Both the position numbers and the translations under genes were made by a program. Shown in pieces: positions 43,498 through 52,205 of a stretch of DNA of 64,000 nt. Origin of the DNA: JAICLK01 sp963810525. GTDB taxonomy: Bacteria > Patescibacteriota > Saccharimonadia > Saccharimonadales > UBA4665. Numbering within the stretch: the first letter of the stretch is position 1; each line of letters begins with the position of its first letter. Below the pieces are notes generated by a model. The model saw only the letters and a program-made list of their open reading frames with translations. It did no database searches and had not been told where the DNA came from. The stretch spans positions 1-64,000 of the forward strand of contig CAWENB010000001.1 of NCBI GenBank assembly GCA_963810525.1, read 5' to 3'.

Positions 43498-43983
43498 ATG
43501 AGTAACCTAATCGTTATAAGTTTTAAAAGCGAGGACGAAGCTGGGCAGGTTTTAAAGAAGGTCGGGGACCTGCAGCGCCAGGAGCTCATCAAGGTGGATG
43601 ACGCGGCAACCGCGGTCCGCCATACGGATGGAAAAGTTAAAGTCAAGCAGGCTACCGATTTAGTGGGCGCGGGCGCACTGGGTGGTGCATTTTGGGGTAT
43701 GCTGTTCGGCTTGCTGTTCTTCGTGCCGTTTCTCGGCTTGGCGGTCGGCGCGGCCACGGGTGCACTGTTCGGTAAGTCGGCCGATTACGGCATTAACGAC
43801 GCATTCATAAAACAAGTCAGCGAATCCATTAAACCGGGCAACTCGGCACTGTTTCTGCTGGTGAGCGAAGCCAAGGTCGATCGGGTGGTTGAGGAGCTGC
43901 AGCCGTTTGATGGCAAGATAATCCACACATCGCTCTCGAAAGAAGAAGAGGGTAGGTTGAAAGAGGCTTTCGCGTCGGCCTGA
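43498..43983 (+). CDS. DUF1269 family membrane protein
   Basis: 161 aa. SNLIVISFKSEDEAGQVLKK start, then GALGGAFWGMLFGLLFFVPF and LGLAVGAATGALFGKSADYG, the glycine-rich membrane region of DUF1269. C-terminal GNSALFLLVSEAKVDRVVEE. AAAGGAGG ribosome binding site. Often stress-related in actinobacteria. First of a plus-strand series of small membrane proteins to 47186. Confidence 0.85.
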   Translation: MSNLIVISFKSEDEAGQVLKKVGDLQRQELIKVDDAATAVRHTDGKVKVKQATDLVGAGALGGAFWGMLFGLLFFVPFLGLAVGAATGALFGKSADYGINDAFIKQVSESIKPGNSALFLLVSEAKVDRVVEELQPFDGKIIHTSLSKEEEGRLKEAFASA

Positions 43984-43987
43984 GTCG

Positions 43988-44335
43988 GTGCTGGTTGGAG
44001 AGCGGAAGCGGAGCAAATACTTGGACAAGCAAGGAATTGACAGTAGCCAGCCTAAAGTGTCCGGTTGGCGGGTACGAACAGGACTCATTCTGTGGGTGGT
44101 GTCCTTTGTGCCTTTCCCGGTTGTGCTGGCCGATGCGCTGCATCATAACGGAGTGCTTACAAGCGATCAGGCAACCAGAAATTTCACATTGGTTTTATGG
44201 GCTATCCAGTACGCCATCGGCCTTGTCGGTTTGGCGGTGGCGGGCAAGGAGGCCATTGTAATAGTGCGCGCCCGGGGCTGGCGCCAACTGCCTCGCAGCC
44301 TGTGGCAGACGCTGCTCGGGCGTCCGGTTACCTGA
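43988..44335 (+). CDS. Small two-helix membrane protein
   Basis: 115 aa from GTG 43988, 4 bp after the DUF1269 stop. Helices TGLILWVVSFVPFPVVLADA and FTLVLWAIQYAIGLVGLAVA, then a basic tail. Resembles small actinobacterial proteins of unknown role. Confidence 0.65.
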   Translation: MLVGERKRSKYLDKQGIDSSQPKVSGWRVRTGLILWVVSFVPFPVVLADALHHNGVLTSDQATRNFTLVLWAIQYAIGLVGLAVAGKEAIVIVRARGWRQLPRSLWQTLLGRPVT

Positions 44336-44422
44336 AATATATAAAGGTGTGACGCAGCTCACCGCCGAAAAGTTGCAATTGGTGTTAAATGAAAACATAA
44401 GCGCGTAAGGGGGAGGTGTGAT

Positions 44423-44833
44423 ATGGCAACAACAAGACACGAGACAGAAGTCACTGGCTGGGTCGGCTGGCAATACTTCGCAGCATTTCTTATGATGCTG
44501 GCGGGAATTTTTCAGTCCATTGCCGGTTTGGTCGCTCTATTCAAAAATACAGTGTTTGTCGTGACGCCGAGCCATTTAGTCATGCTCGATTACACGCAAT
44601 GGGGGTGGGTACATCTGATCGTCGGCATTATTCTATTCTTGTCATCATTTTCACTCATGGCCGGCCGTATGTGGGGACGAATACTCGGCATCGTATTAGC
44701 GAGCATTAGCGCCATCGCAAACTTCGCTTTCCTTGACGCCTACCCGTGGTGGTCGCTGACGGTGATTATACTGGACATACTCATCATTTACGCGATTGCT
44801 GTCCACGGTGGCGAAGTCAAAGAAGACTATTAG
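44423..44833 (+). CDS. DUF7144-like four-helix membrane protein
   Basis: 136 aa. VGWQYFAAFLMMLAGIFQSI, WGWVHLIVGIILFLSSFSLM, MWGRILGIVLASISAIANFA, WWSLTVIILDILIIYAIAVH: four helices with the W-Y-F-A and GWxHL patterns of an actinobacterial family. Preceded by GGGGGAGG. Confidence 0.75.
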   Translation: MATTRHETEVTGWVGWQYFAAFLMMLAGIFQSIAGLVALFKNTVFVVTPSHLVMLDYTQWGWVHLIVGIILFLSSFSLMAGRMWGRILGIVLASISAIANFAFLDAYPWWSLTVIILDILIIYAIAVHGGEVKEDY

Positions 44834-44888
44834 CCTATGGTCCGAACCGGCTAACGCCGAGGTTCTCATATTTTGAAAGGGGGCATTC

Positions 44889-46112
44889 ATGCCGAGCAAA
44901 GCCACTGCAAACACGCTGCCGCAGCGAACGCCATGGAATAGCTTGGCCCGAGCACTACGACTGATCGCCGTCGTAGTGCTCTCGACGGTCGGTTGCCTGG
45001 CGCTCATTAATTTCACTTTTGTCCATTGGATTGAACGGCAGATACTGACCGTCGATAACTGGGTCGCTACCGTCTCGCCGTTGCCGCAGACGCCGGTGGT
45101 AGCTACCGCGCTCGGTAACTATGTAACGACACAGATTTTCGCAAACGTGCCGGTGAAACAGGAGATTGCCAATGCGTTGCCGCCGAAAGCAGATTTTTTG
45201 GCGAGCCCGTTAGCTTCGCAGTTGCAATCATTGACGAACAAGATTGCCAACCGCGTCATAATGAGTGACAACTTTCAGACCATCTGGGTCGCAGCCAACC
45301 GCACGGCTATGACCCGGCTTGTCAGCAACGCCCGCGGTCAAACGCAGCCACTCGGTTCAAAACTGGATCAGAAATTCAACCTTAATCTGAACAGTATAAA
45401 AAATTCTATTAACAGTAAGCTTGGCACTTCGGCGAGTGCACTGCCGTCACTGAATATCAACACCGGAAAAGTCCTCGCGGTGACGACCGACCTTAAGACT
45501 AAACGTGAACACGTTTGGCAGTACATTCGAACTATAGACTTTATGTCGGCGGTGTTGCCGCTGGTTATGCTGGCGAGTTTCCTGAGTGCGCTCGCGTTTG
45601 CTTATAGCCGTCGCCGGACTCTCTTGACCATAGCGGGAGTCAGCGTGGTGTTGCTGCTCCTCCAGCTCATCGCGATTAAGTCACTGCGGCAGGAGGTGCT
45701 CGATCAAGTAAAAGTGTCCGCAAACCAGCCCGCCGTAAGCTACATCTATGATGCGCTCACGGCGTCGCTCAAAAACATTATTGATTCGTGGTTGATTGCG
45801 GCGCTGGTCGTTATAGTGCTCTGTGTACTGGCAGGTCCGGCCCGGCTGTCGGTGCGTTTGCGTGCGCTTCTGCGTTTCAATAACTTGCAGGGCAGCAAGC
45901 CGCTGGTGTGGTGGCGGAACGGACGGTTATGGGTGCGGCAATACCAGAACTTTATCTGGATTGGCGTGGGGTTGCTGTTGCTCGTTTGGCTGGCGTTTGC
46001 GGCGGAAGTTACCGATCGAGTGCTCGTGAACAGCCTATGTGCGGCGATTAGTCTGATTGCGTTGGTATATATCGTGGCACATCCGCATAAGGCATCGAGG
46101 ACTGCCGGATAA
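44889..46112 (+). CDS. Actinobacterial-type membrane protein, paralogue of 32205 gene
   Basis: 407 aa. N-terminal helix (LIAVVVLSTVGCLALINFTF), extracytoplasmic domain (VDNWVATVSPLPQTPVVATA), then helices FMSAVLPLVMLASFLSALAF, RTLLTIAGVSVVLLLLQLIA and further ones to the C-terminus (FIWIGVGLLLLVWLAFAAEV). Extra C-terminal helices compared with the 32205 protein. Function unknown; AAAGGGGG precedes the ATG. Confidence 0.7.
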   Translation: MPSKATANTLPQRTPWNSLARALRLIAVVVLSTVGCLALINFTFVHWIERQILTVDNWVATVSPLPQTPVVATALGNYVTTQIFANVPVKQEIANALPPKADFLASPLASQLQSLTNKIANRVIMSDNFQTIWVAANRTAMTRLVSNARGQTQPLGSKLDQKFNLNLNSIKNSINSKLGTSASALPSLNINTGKVLAVTTDLKTKREHVWQYIRTIDFMSAVLPLVMLASFLSALAFAYSRRRTLLTIAGVSVVLLLLQLIAIKSLRQEVLDQVKVSANQPAVSYIYDALTASLKNIIDSWLIAALVVIVLCVLAGPARLSVRLRALLRFNNLQGSKPLVWWRNGRLWVRQYQNFIWIGVGLLLLVWLAFAAEVTDRVLVNSLCAAISLIALVYIVAHPHKASRTAG

Positions 46113-46163
46113 AATTTGAGCTATAAAGGAGGATCATGGGATACGCGCAGGGGGATTGCCGGC

Positions 46164-46547
46164 ATGTCTTCAGAGGGGCTATCAAGACTAATGGACAATG
46201 AAGATCTTGACTCCCTCGAAAAAGAACATCGGACATTGCGGCAGCAAGTAAGCGTGATGGCGCTGGTGAGTCTGGCGGTCCTGATTATCGGGGCGGTGTT
46301 CTTTCACATTGTCGAGCACCTTAAGTGGCTGGATTCGTTTTATTTCTGCACCATTACGTTGACCACGGTTGGCTACGGCGACATCGTGCCCAAGACCGAT
46401 GCCGGCAAATTGTTCGATATATTTTATGTACTCGCCGGCATAGGCATTATCGCCACCTTTGCTAATTTGCTGTTCAGGGGTACCATTGTCCGGCGGCAGC
46501 TTCGGGTAGCTAGGCGGATACGTCGAAGACATACGAAATCGAGGTGA
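46164..46547 (+). CDS. Two-helix potassium channel
   Basis: 127 aa from ATG 46164 (GGGGG 9 nt upstream); the frame is open from 46116. Helix MALVSLAVLIIGAVFFHIVE, pore with selectivity filter ITLTTVGYGDIVPKTDAGK, helix IFYVLAGIGIIATFANLLF, basic tail. A minimal KcsA-type channel without regulatory domain. Confidence 0.88.
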   Translation: MSSEGLSRLMDNEDLDSLEKEHRTLRQQVSVMALVSLAVLIIGAVFFHIVEHLKWLDSFYFCTITLTTVGYGDIVPKTDAGKLFDIFYVLAGIGIIATFANLLFRGTIVRRQLRVARRIRRRHTKSR

Positions 46548-46634
46548 TTTATCCACAGATAAATTTAAAAAACTTGACAAAATATTCAGCAAAGCGCATA
46601 TGTTTAGATATACCATATAATCGAGGAGGGCAGT

Positions 46635-47186
46635 ATGCAAGATAACACTATGTGGGGCATACGTGTTTGTGAGGGTATAGCAGCGGTGTTGTTCGGAATT
46701 GCGGCCGTGTTCTGGCCGGGACTCACGATCATTACGTTGCTCTATCTGTTCGCTGCATTTATTTTGGTGAGCGGCATTATAAATTTAGTAACCGGCATCT
46801 TTCATTTCGGGGCCGGCGTAGGTTCCTGGCTGCTTAAAGTGGTGCTGGCAATGTTGGAGATCGGTATCGGCATATTTTTACTCCGTCATCCGCACGTTAG
46901 CTTCGCGACGTTCATATTGCTGATCGGCTTCGGCTTTATCATTCGCGGCGTATTTGAGATCGTTGCCGCGTTTATGGATGATCTCGAAGCCGGTTCGCGT
47001 ACTATGCTGATTATAGTCGGGGCGCTGGGATTGCTGGCGGGTATTATAGTGCTTTTCCAGCCGGTGGCCGGCGGTGTCGCTTTTGTGTGGATTCTAGGCT
47101 TTTATGCCTTGATTGCTGGTCCGGTTACGATTGCCCAAGCGCTCAGTGATCGTCGAGCGACTCGCACCGCCGCGGCGCATCGATAG
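46635..47186 (+). CDS. HdeD/DUF308 family membrane protein
   Basis: 183 aa, six helices in three pairs: GIAAVLFGIAAVFWPGLTII, LYLFAAFILVSGIINLVTGI, VVLAMLEIGIGIFLLRHPHV, ILLIGFGFIIRGVFEIVAAF, LIIVGALGLLAGIIVLFQPV. Pattern of the HdeD acid-resistance family. CGAGGAGGG is the ribosome binding site. Confidence 0.85.
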   Translation: MQDNTMWGIRVCEGIAAVLFGIAAVFWPGLTIITLLYLFAAFILVSGIINLVTGIFHFGAGVGSWLLKVVLAMLEIGIGIFLLRHPHVSFATFILLIGFGFIIRGVFEIVAAFMDDLEAGSRTMLIIVGALGLLAGIIVLFQPVAGGVAFVWILGFYALIAGPVTIAQALSDRRATRTAAAHR

Positions 47187-47235
47187 CCGTTAACCCTTGC
47201 GGTTAGGCAAAGTAGTCAAACGCAGGCGCTTCTTG

Positions 47236-47241
47236 TATAAT
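47236..47241 (+). promoter_or_regulatory. -10 element of tRNA-Cys
   Basis: TTGTATAAT, an extended -10, 11 nt before the tRNA. Confidence 0.55.
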
Positions 47242-47252
47242 CGTGCTGTTGC

Positions 47253-47326
47253 GGCGCCTTGGCGGAGTGGTTACGCAGAGGTCTGCAAAACCTCGTACAC
47301 CGGTTCAATTCCGGTAGGCGCCTCCA
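47253..47326 (+). tRNA. tRNA-Cys (GCA)
   Basis: Acceptor GGCGCCT/AGGCGCC, anticodon stem GAGGT/ACCTC with loop CTGCAAA (GCA), T loop TTCAATT, CCA encoded. 74 nt. Confidence 0.95.
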
Positions 47327-47449
47327 GCTTGAATTTATAGTCGAGTCTCCGCGATATGCTACTGTAAATTGCATAAGATATCCTGCAGCCCTAACACAAC
47401 ACTCCAGGAAATACATTTCATACAGGACTTTACGAAGATATCATCCACG

Positions 47450-47869
47450 ATGATTACTAAACCCAAAAAGTTGGCCGGTTGTGTTATTACTAATGGCACC
47501 GGAAAGGTGCTGCTAATTCATCGCAATACGATTCGGCTCACGCAGTGGGAATTGCCCGGCGGCAAAGTCGAACAGGGAGAAGCGCTAGCCGATACCGTGG
47601 CGCGGGAAGCGCTTGAAGAAATCGGGGTCCCGGTGCGAGTCGGCAGTGAAATCGGCTCTACGCAGTTTGAAGATGACGGTACGCTTTGGGAATATCACTG
47701 GTTTAAAGCGGAAATCATCAGCGGCGTGCCATTGGCCCAGGAATCGGACAAACACGATGCCGTGCGTTACTTCGACCTGCTCGATCCCAAGCTGCCCCAA
47801 CTAGAAACCATCTCTATTAACATTGAGCTGCTCATCGCCTTTATGAAAATTAAGAATAAAGATGTATAG
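47450..47869 (+). CDS. NUDIX hydrolase (MutT-like)
   Basis: 139 aa from ATG 47450. KLAGCVITNGTGKVLLIHRN, WELPGGKVEQGEALADTV, AREALEEIGVPVRV: complete NUDIX box. C-terminal KHDAVRYFDLLDPKLPQLET. MutT-like size. An upstream in-frame ATG at 47369 lies close to tRNA-Cys and is unlikely. Confidence 0.85.
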   Translation: MITKPKKLAGCVITNGTGKVLLIHRNTIRLTQWELPGGKVEQGEALADTVAREALEEIGVPVRVGSEIGSTQFEDDGTLWEYHWFKAEIISGVPLAQESDKHDAVRYFDLLDPKLPQLETISINIELLIAFMKIKNKDV

Positions 47870-47930
47870 CTTTGGTATAATCACAGCAGACTGATTAGAA
47901 GTAGTAATATAATAAATTAGACAATACGTC

Positions 47931-48018
47931 GGGCAAGTGGCGGAATTGGTATACGCGGCGGACTTAAAATCCGCTGGCTGAATAAGCCTTGAGGGTTCGA
48001 GTCCCTCCTTGCCCACCA
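47931..48018 (+). tRNA. tRNA-Leu (TAA)
   Basis: Class II tRNA of 88 nt with long variable arm. Acceptor GGGCAAG/CTTGCCC, anticodon stem GCGGA/TCCGC with loop CTTAAAA (TAA), GTTCGAG T loop, CCA encoded. TATAAT at 47908-47913 is a likely -10. Confidence 0.95.
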
Positions 48019-48060
48019 GCCGATGATGTTCTGCTTCGGAATATTGAACAATGACATCAT

Positions 48061-48098
48061 GATCTAAAAAAGCCCCGTTTCCGGGGCCTTTTTAGATC
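48061..48098. terminator. Bidirectional terminator
   Basis: GATCTAAAAAAGCCCC/GGGGCCTTTTTAGATC, loop GTTTCC. Serves tRNA-Leu on plus and the small gene at 48092 on minus; the minus-strand stop codon lies inside it. Confidence 0.9.
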
Positions 48099-48367
48099 GC
48101 TCGTTTGGCAGTTGTGATGCTGACGAGCGTCCAGATTTGTAGCTGTTCGTCGAACCGGAGTCGGAAGCTATTGGCTCCGTCCGTCATATCGAACAGCTCT
48201 ACCGCTCTTCTGCCTTTTTGAACCAAAAATCGCAGACCTTCGACGAAGGTGAACTCCTGCTGGCCCAGCTCGATGCGCTTTGGGTAACTCGTCATGCGCT
48301 GATGACGATTGCGGAAGTACCAGGCGGTAACATTTATCTCTTTGTTAATATTTTGTCGGGTTTCCAT
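48092..48367 (-). CDS. Small conserved-type hypothetical protein
   Basis: 91 aa, beta-rich: AWYFRNRHQRMTSYPKRIEL, FVEGLRFLVQKGRRAVELFD, NSFRLRFDEQLQIWTLVSIT. Looks like a compact beta domain; family not recognised. GGAGC lies 9 nt before the ATG. Confidence 0.65.
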   Translation of the reverse strand: METRQNINKEINVTAWYFRNRHQRMTSYPKRIELGQQEFTFVEGLRFLVQKGRRAVELFDMTDGANSFRLRFDEQLQIWTLVSITTAKRAI

Positions 48368-48543
48368 AGTTCAAGCTCCTATGTGCATTAAATGAAGAGT
48401 TCCGGCGTTTAAAACGCTAGTGAACGGATTTAAGTGGGTAAAAGCTGTCTGGATTAAGAATCAGGACCACCGTTCGTAGGTTGATTCCTGTTGCCAGAAA
48501 GCCGTTGCTTGAAAGTAAAAATGTTAAGGGTTCGCAGTGACGC

Positions 48544-48918
48544 TTATCCGCGCGGTACGCAGACAGTGAGTGTGCTCCCCAGATGTTTCATAAGTCTGAG
48601 CGGAGGAAGGTGATTAACCAGCCCACCCACGACCATGATTGAGTATAATCCGCGGGCGGGGTTATGGTAAAGACTTGTAATTTCAGCGCATCGTTTCGTG
48701 GGTCGTTTACGTTTTACGTAATACGCGAAATGACTTATTCTCGCCGCGGCCCGGATGATCGCGTGGTACGAGCCGGCAATATAGTTAACTGCTTGCGCGG
48801 TGCCTTCGTCGCCGAACTGCGTGCCAATCACCATGTCTGCCGTGTCCCGAGCCTCAGCCATAATAGGATTGCTTATCGCATCAGATTGCAAAAAATACAA
48901 GGATTCGGCGGCGATCAA
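48544..48918 (-). pseudogene. Degenerate N-terminal fragment resembling adenylosuccinate synthetase
   Basis: 124 codons containing ADMVIGTQFGDEGTAQAVNY, close to the PurA nucleotide loop (G-T/D-W-G-D-E-G-K-G-K), then IIRAAARISHFAYY and HNPARGLYSIMVVGGLVNHL, which follow the order of PurA. PurA has about 430 residues, and the conserved Lys/Gly of the loop are replaced (TAQ), so it is a truncated and probably inactive relic. Moderate confidence. Confidence 0.45.
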
Positions 48919-49011
48919 CGTGATAGTATAAAGTGGTTACGCTTGAAAAATATATCAAGCCATTTTAATTAAATAGTACTACGCCGGCACGCGTAACTTC
49001 TTAAGGCAGAC

Positions 49012-49545
49012 ATGAAACACAGCGCAGGCATTTTGTTGTACAAGCAGGATAATCAAGAGGTTAGCGTCATGCTGGTGCATCCGGGCGGGCCGCTTTGGTC
49101 GCGCAAGGATAAGGGGGCCTGGTCAATTCCGAAGGGTGAGTTTGCCGCTGAGGAAGAGCCGCTGGCCGCAGCGAGGCGCGAGTTTGCCGAGGAGCTGGGC
49201 CGGCCGGTATCTGACGGTATCAAACTGTCTCCACTCGGAACCGTCAAAATCTCGAGCGGTAAAACGCTGCACGCCTGGGCCGGTAAAGCGGATTTCGACA
49301 CATCGGCCACAAAAAGTAATACGTTCGAGATGGAATGGCCGCCGAAGTCCGGGCAAATGCAACGGTTCCCGGAAATCGACCGCGCAGCATGGTTTTCGAG
49401 TGAAGCGGCCCGGGTAAAGATTACCAAAGGGCAGGCCCCGTTACTCGAGCGACTTATGCAACTGCTTGACCGGAAAGCTCCGGAAACGGCACCCGCGGAC
49501 GCTCAAGTTACTCCAATAGTTCCCGAACAAATGACCTTGTTATAG
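49012..49545 (+). CDS. NUDIX hydrolase (DUF4743/diadenosine-type)
   Basis: 177 aa. KHSAGILLYKQDNQEVSVML, GPLWSRKDKGAWSIPKGEFA, EEPLAAARREFAEELGRPVS: NUDIX box with the GAWSIPKGE lead-in typical of Ap4A-hydrolase-like proteins. Extra C-terminal tail of about 25 residues rich in Pro/Ala. Length exceeds typical MutT. Confidence 0.85.
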   Translation: MKHSAGILLYKQDNQEVSVMLVHPGGPLWSRKDKGAWSIPKGEFAAEEEPLAAARREFAEELGRPVSDGIKLSPLGTVKISSGKTLHAWAGKADFDTSATKSNTFEMEWPPKSGQMQRFPEIDRAAWFSSEAARVKITKGQAPLLERLMQLLDRKAPETAPADAQVTPIVPEQMTLL

Positions 49546-49622
49546 CCGTCACCTGCCAGGCGTTAGAATTTCCACTGCGAGTTCATGCGCCGATCGCTAG
49601 AATGGCATAGTGGAGGATTGAG

Positions 49623-50127
49623 ATGGCCGAACAGCAATACGCCCAATCTGCCCGGCAGATGTCGCCACCGCTGAGTGAATCGAAACCAAAAGCTGCCTCT
49701 CCCGAGTAATCTTTACAGGAACTGCACCAAGCCATACAGGGTTCCGGCTAGGTTCTGGCGACAGCTATCACCATAGTTCCGGTATTTCCGAACACGCTTA
49801 CACTCGATCGGGCCAAAGTAACCGTTACCAAACGACAGTTCTTTAATACGGCCGAAGTTATGAGTATGCGTATCGAAGATATCCTCAACGTGACCGCCAG
49901 TATCGCGCCGTTTGTGGGTTCGGTAAAGATAGTGAGCCGGGTTCTGAACTCCGAAAATCCGTATGCAATTGGTCCGTTCTGGCGTCACGACGCGGTGCAT
50001 CTTAAACGAATCATTCAGGGATATGTGATTGCACTGCGATATAGACTGCAATGCGCTATCAAGCGAGGCACTGGCTGAGTTGCTCGACAAACTCGGCGAA
50101 GACGATCACATCCATGCGCCATCGTAA
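49623..50127 (+). pseudogene. Decayed PH-like conserved protein gene
   Basis: ATG 49623 gives MAEQQYAQSARQMSPPLSES, then stops at TAA 49707-49709 and TAG near 49750. Between and after them coding continues: VLATAITIVPVFPNTLTLDR, FFNTAEVMSMRIEDILNVTA, PFWRHDAVHLKRIIQGYVIA. A shift near 50040 leads to DIDCNALSSEALAELLDKLG and ends TAA 50125-50127. The pattern is that of a PH-like domain protein seen in saccharibacterial genomes (from memory). At least three lesions, so a true pseudogene. Confidence 0.6.
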
Positions 50128-50153
50128 AAGTTTATGGTATTCTATGCCGTATA

Positions 50154-50623
50154 ATGCCGGAGCCGAAATTCGTTCCTAAGCCTGGTCAGGTCGATTACAC
50201 TGATATCCGCTACGCCCCGGTACTCGACGTAGTGGTGACGCGTGGCGGCCGGGTTCTGCTCGCCAAACGCAGCGCGGACCGCCGGTTATACCCGAACTGC
50301 TGGGCGACTATAGATGGCTTCTTGGACGACGATTATGCTATAGAAGACAAAGCCATGGAGGAGTTGCACGAAGAATTGGGGATGCATCCCAGCGATGTCA
50401 TGCGTTTAAAACGGGGCAGCGTCATCATCCAGGAAGACCCGCTGCTTAATAAAACCTGGTTGGTCGTGCCGGTGTTGGCCGAGGTGGGTACCGACAAGTT
50501 CACGCTCGATTGGGAAGCCAGCGAAGCCCGTTGGTTCATGCCCGGGAAATCGCTGCGCTCGACAACCTCATGGATGGCGCACGGGAGGTGATTGGTCAGT
50601 TCTTTCCAGAGGTGCTACAATAG
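50154..50623 (+). CDS. NUDIX hydrolase, one-base deletion near 3' end
   Basis: APVLDVVVTRGGRVLLAKRS, then GFLDDDYAIEDKAMEELHEE, the NUDIX box region with Met replacing the usual Arg. The first frame ends at 50591 in a poor tail, but adding one G to the run GGGAAATC at about 50543 continues it naturally: PGEIAALDNLMDGAREVIGQ, FFPEVLQ, TAG 50621-50623 (about 156 aa). Likely homopolymer error or recent deletion. Confidence 0.75.
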
Positions 50624-50631
50624 CGTTCATA

Positions 50632-50685
50632 ATGCAACGACAAGACGCTAGCTCCCTGATGCGCATGATGCCCCGGCGGGCATAG
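50632..50685 (+). CDS. Possible Met-rich leader peptide upstream of metG
   Basis: 17 codons, MQRQDASSLMRMMPRRA, four of them Met including a Met-Arg-Met-Met cluster. TACAAT (50616-50621) with TTGGTC 18 nt upstream could be its promoter. A hairpin ATGCCC-CGGC-GGGCAT (50668-50683) followed by AGATTTCTTACTTCTT overlaps its end. A translational attenuator for the methionyl-tRNA synthetase gene is possible but unproven. Confidence 0.3.
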   Translation: MQRQDASSLMRMMPRRA

Positions 50686-50733
50686 ATTTCTTACTTCTTA
50701 TAGCTTTCCCTCCTATCGTCAGTCTAAACAGGT

Positions 50734-50739
50734 ACAATC
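50734..50739 (+). promoter_or_regulatory. -10 element of metG, leaderless
   Basis: TACAAT ends about 6 nt before ATG 50745, so an essential gene also uses the leaderless layout. Confidence 0.5.
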
Positions 50740-50744
50740 AGTAT

Positions 50745-52199
50745 ATGAATTATTACGTTGCAAACGCAATTCCGTACGTCAACGGCGAGCCGCATGTTGG
50801 TCACGCATTGGAATATATTTTGGGTGATGTCTTGGCCCGGGCGGCCCGGCAGCAGGGCAAGCCGGTTATTTTCAGCACCGGTGCCGATGAGCATGGCAGT
50901 AAGATGTTCCAGACCGCTGCCAAGCTTGGTATCACGCCCGAGAAGCTGGCGGGGCAGATGGCCGAGAAGTTTATAGAGCTTGAAAAACAGCTGCAAATCA
51001 GCAGCAACCGCTTTATCCGTACGTCGGATCCGGCGCACGAGCAGCGCGCCCAGATCATCTGGCAGAATTTAAAGGATGATATCTATAAGGCCAAATACAC
51101 CGGCTGGTACGATGTCAAGCAGGAAGAATTCGTGCCCGAAAGCAAAGCCGACCCAGCCCGTATGCAACCCGACCACCCGCAGGCCTACCAGCGGCTTGAG
51201 GAGGAGAATTACTTCTTTCGATTGAGCAAATATACCGACCAGGTGCGCGAGGCGATTGAATCGGGAGTGTTCGAAATCGTGCCAAAAACCCGCAAGCATG
51301 AAATCCTGGCGGTGTTACGTGAAGGGTTGGAAGATATCAGTGTCAGCCGGCCGAAGGAAAAGCTCGATTGGGGTATCCCGGTTCCGGGTGATAAAACGCA
51401 GGTTATGTATGTCTGGTTCGAAGCACTCATGAATTACCTGACCGTACTTGGCTATCCCGAGCATGAAGATTTCAAGAAATTCTGGCCGACCAATGTGCAC
51501 GTTATCGGCAAAGACATCATCCGTTTCCATGCGGCCATCTGGCCGGCGATGCTGTTTGGACTCGGGCTGCCGTTGCCGAAAATGCTCTACGTGCACGGCT
51601 TTATAACGATGAACGGTGAAAAGATGAGCAAGAGTATTGGCAACGTCGTGGCGCCGGGGGAAATCCTTGATAAGTACGGCGCCGATGCCTTCCGCTACTA
51701 CTTTTTGCGCCACATTCCGAGTTATGAGGACGGAGATTTCAGCTGGGAAAAAATGGGAGCTGCCTACAACAACGAGCTGGCCAACGAACTCGGCAATGCC
51801 GTGCAGCGCACCGCCGTGATGATTACCAAATACCAGAACGGATTGATTGGCGAGATACCGCCAGCCGGTCATGACGATGCGCCGGTTCGTGAAGCGATAG
51901 CCAAGTGTAAATTCGACCGCGCACTCGACGCGATTTGGGAGCAGATTCGCGGTCTCAACCAGTACATCGATGAAGAAAAGCCATGGGAAATCGCCAAGCG
52001 CGACGACAATACCCATCTCCAGGAAGTGCTGGCATATCAAGCCGGTTGCTTGCTCGAAATCGCGCATTTGCTCGAGCCGTTTTTGCCCGAGACCGCGGCC
52101 AAAATCCGCACCGTGTTTGACTCCGGCTATATCCGCCCGATCGATGGTACGCTGTTTCCGAAGTACGAGACCGCGCCGGCCGCCGTTACGGAAGGCTGA
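50745..52199 (+). CDS. metG: Methionyl-tRNA synthetase
   Basis: 484 aa, the short form without C-terminal tRNA-binding domain. Class I signatures: NYYVANAIPYVNGEPHVGHA (HIGH variant HVGH) and MNGEKMSKSIGN (KMSKS, about residue 293). Charges tRNA-Met with methionine. The zinc-knuckle cysteines of the long form are absent. Followed 6 bp later by tatD, as in many bacteria (metG-tatD pairs). Confidence 0.95.
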   Translation: MNYYVANAIPYVNGEPHVGHALEYILGDVLARAARQQGKPVIFSTGADEHGSKMFQTAAKLGITPEKLAGQMAEKFIELEKQLQISSNRFIRTSDPAHEQRAQIIWQNLKDDIYKAKYTGWYDVKQEEFVPESKADPARMQPDHPQAYQRLEEENYFFRLSKYTDQVREAIESGVFEIVPKTRKHEILAVLREGLEDISVSRPKEKLDWGIPVPGDKTQVMYVWFEALMNYLTVLGYPEHEDFKKFWPTNVHVIGKDIIRFHAAIWPAMLFGLGLPLPKMLYVHGFITMNGEKMSKSIGNVVAPGEILDKYGADAFRYYFLRHIPSYEDGDFSWEKMGAAYNNELANELGNAVQRTAVMITKYQNGLIGEIPPAGHDDAPVREAIAKCKFDRALDAIWEQIRGLNQYIDEEKPWEIAKRDDNTHLQEVLAYQAGCLLEIAHLLEPFLPETAAKIRTVFDSGYIRPIDGTLFPKYETAPAAVTEG

Positions 52200-52205
52200 A
52201 TTAGC

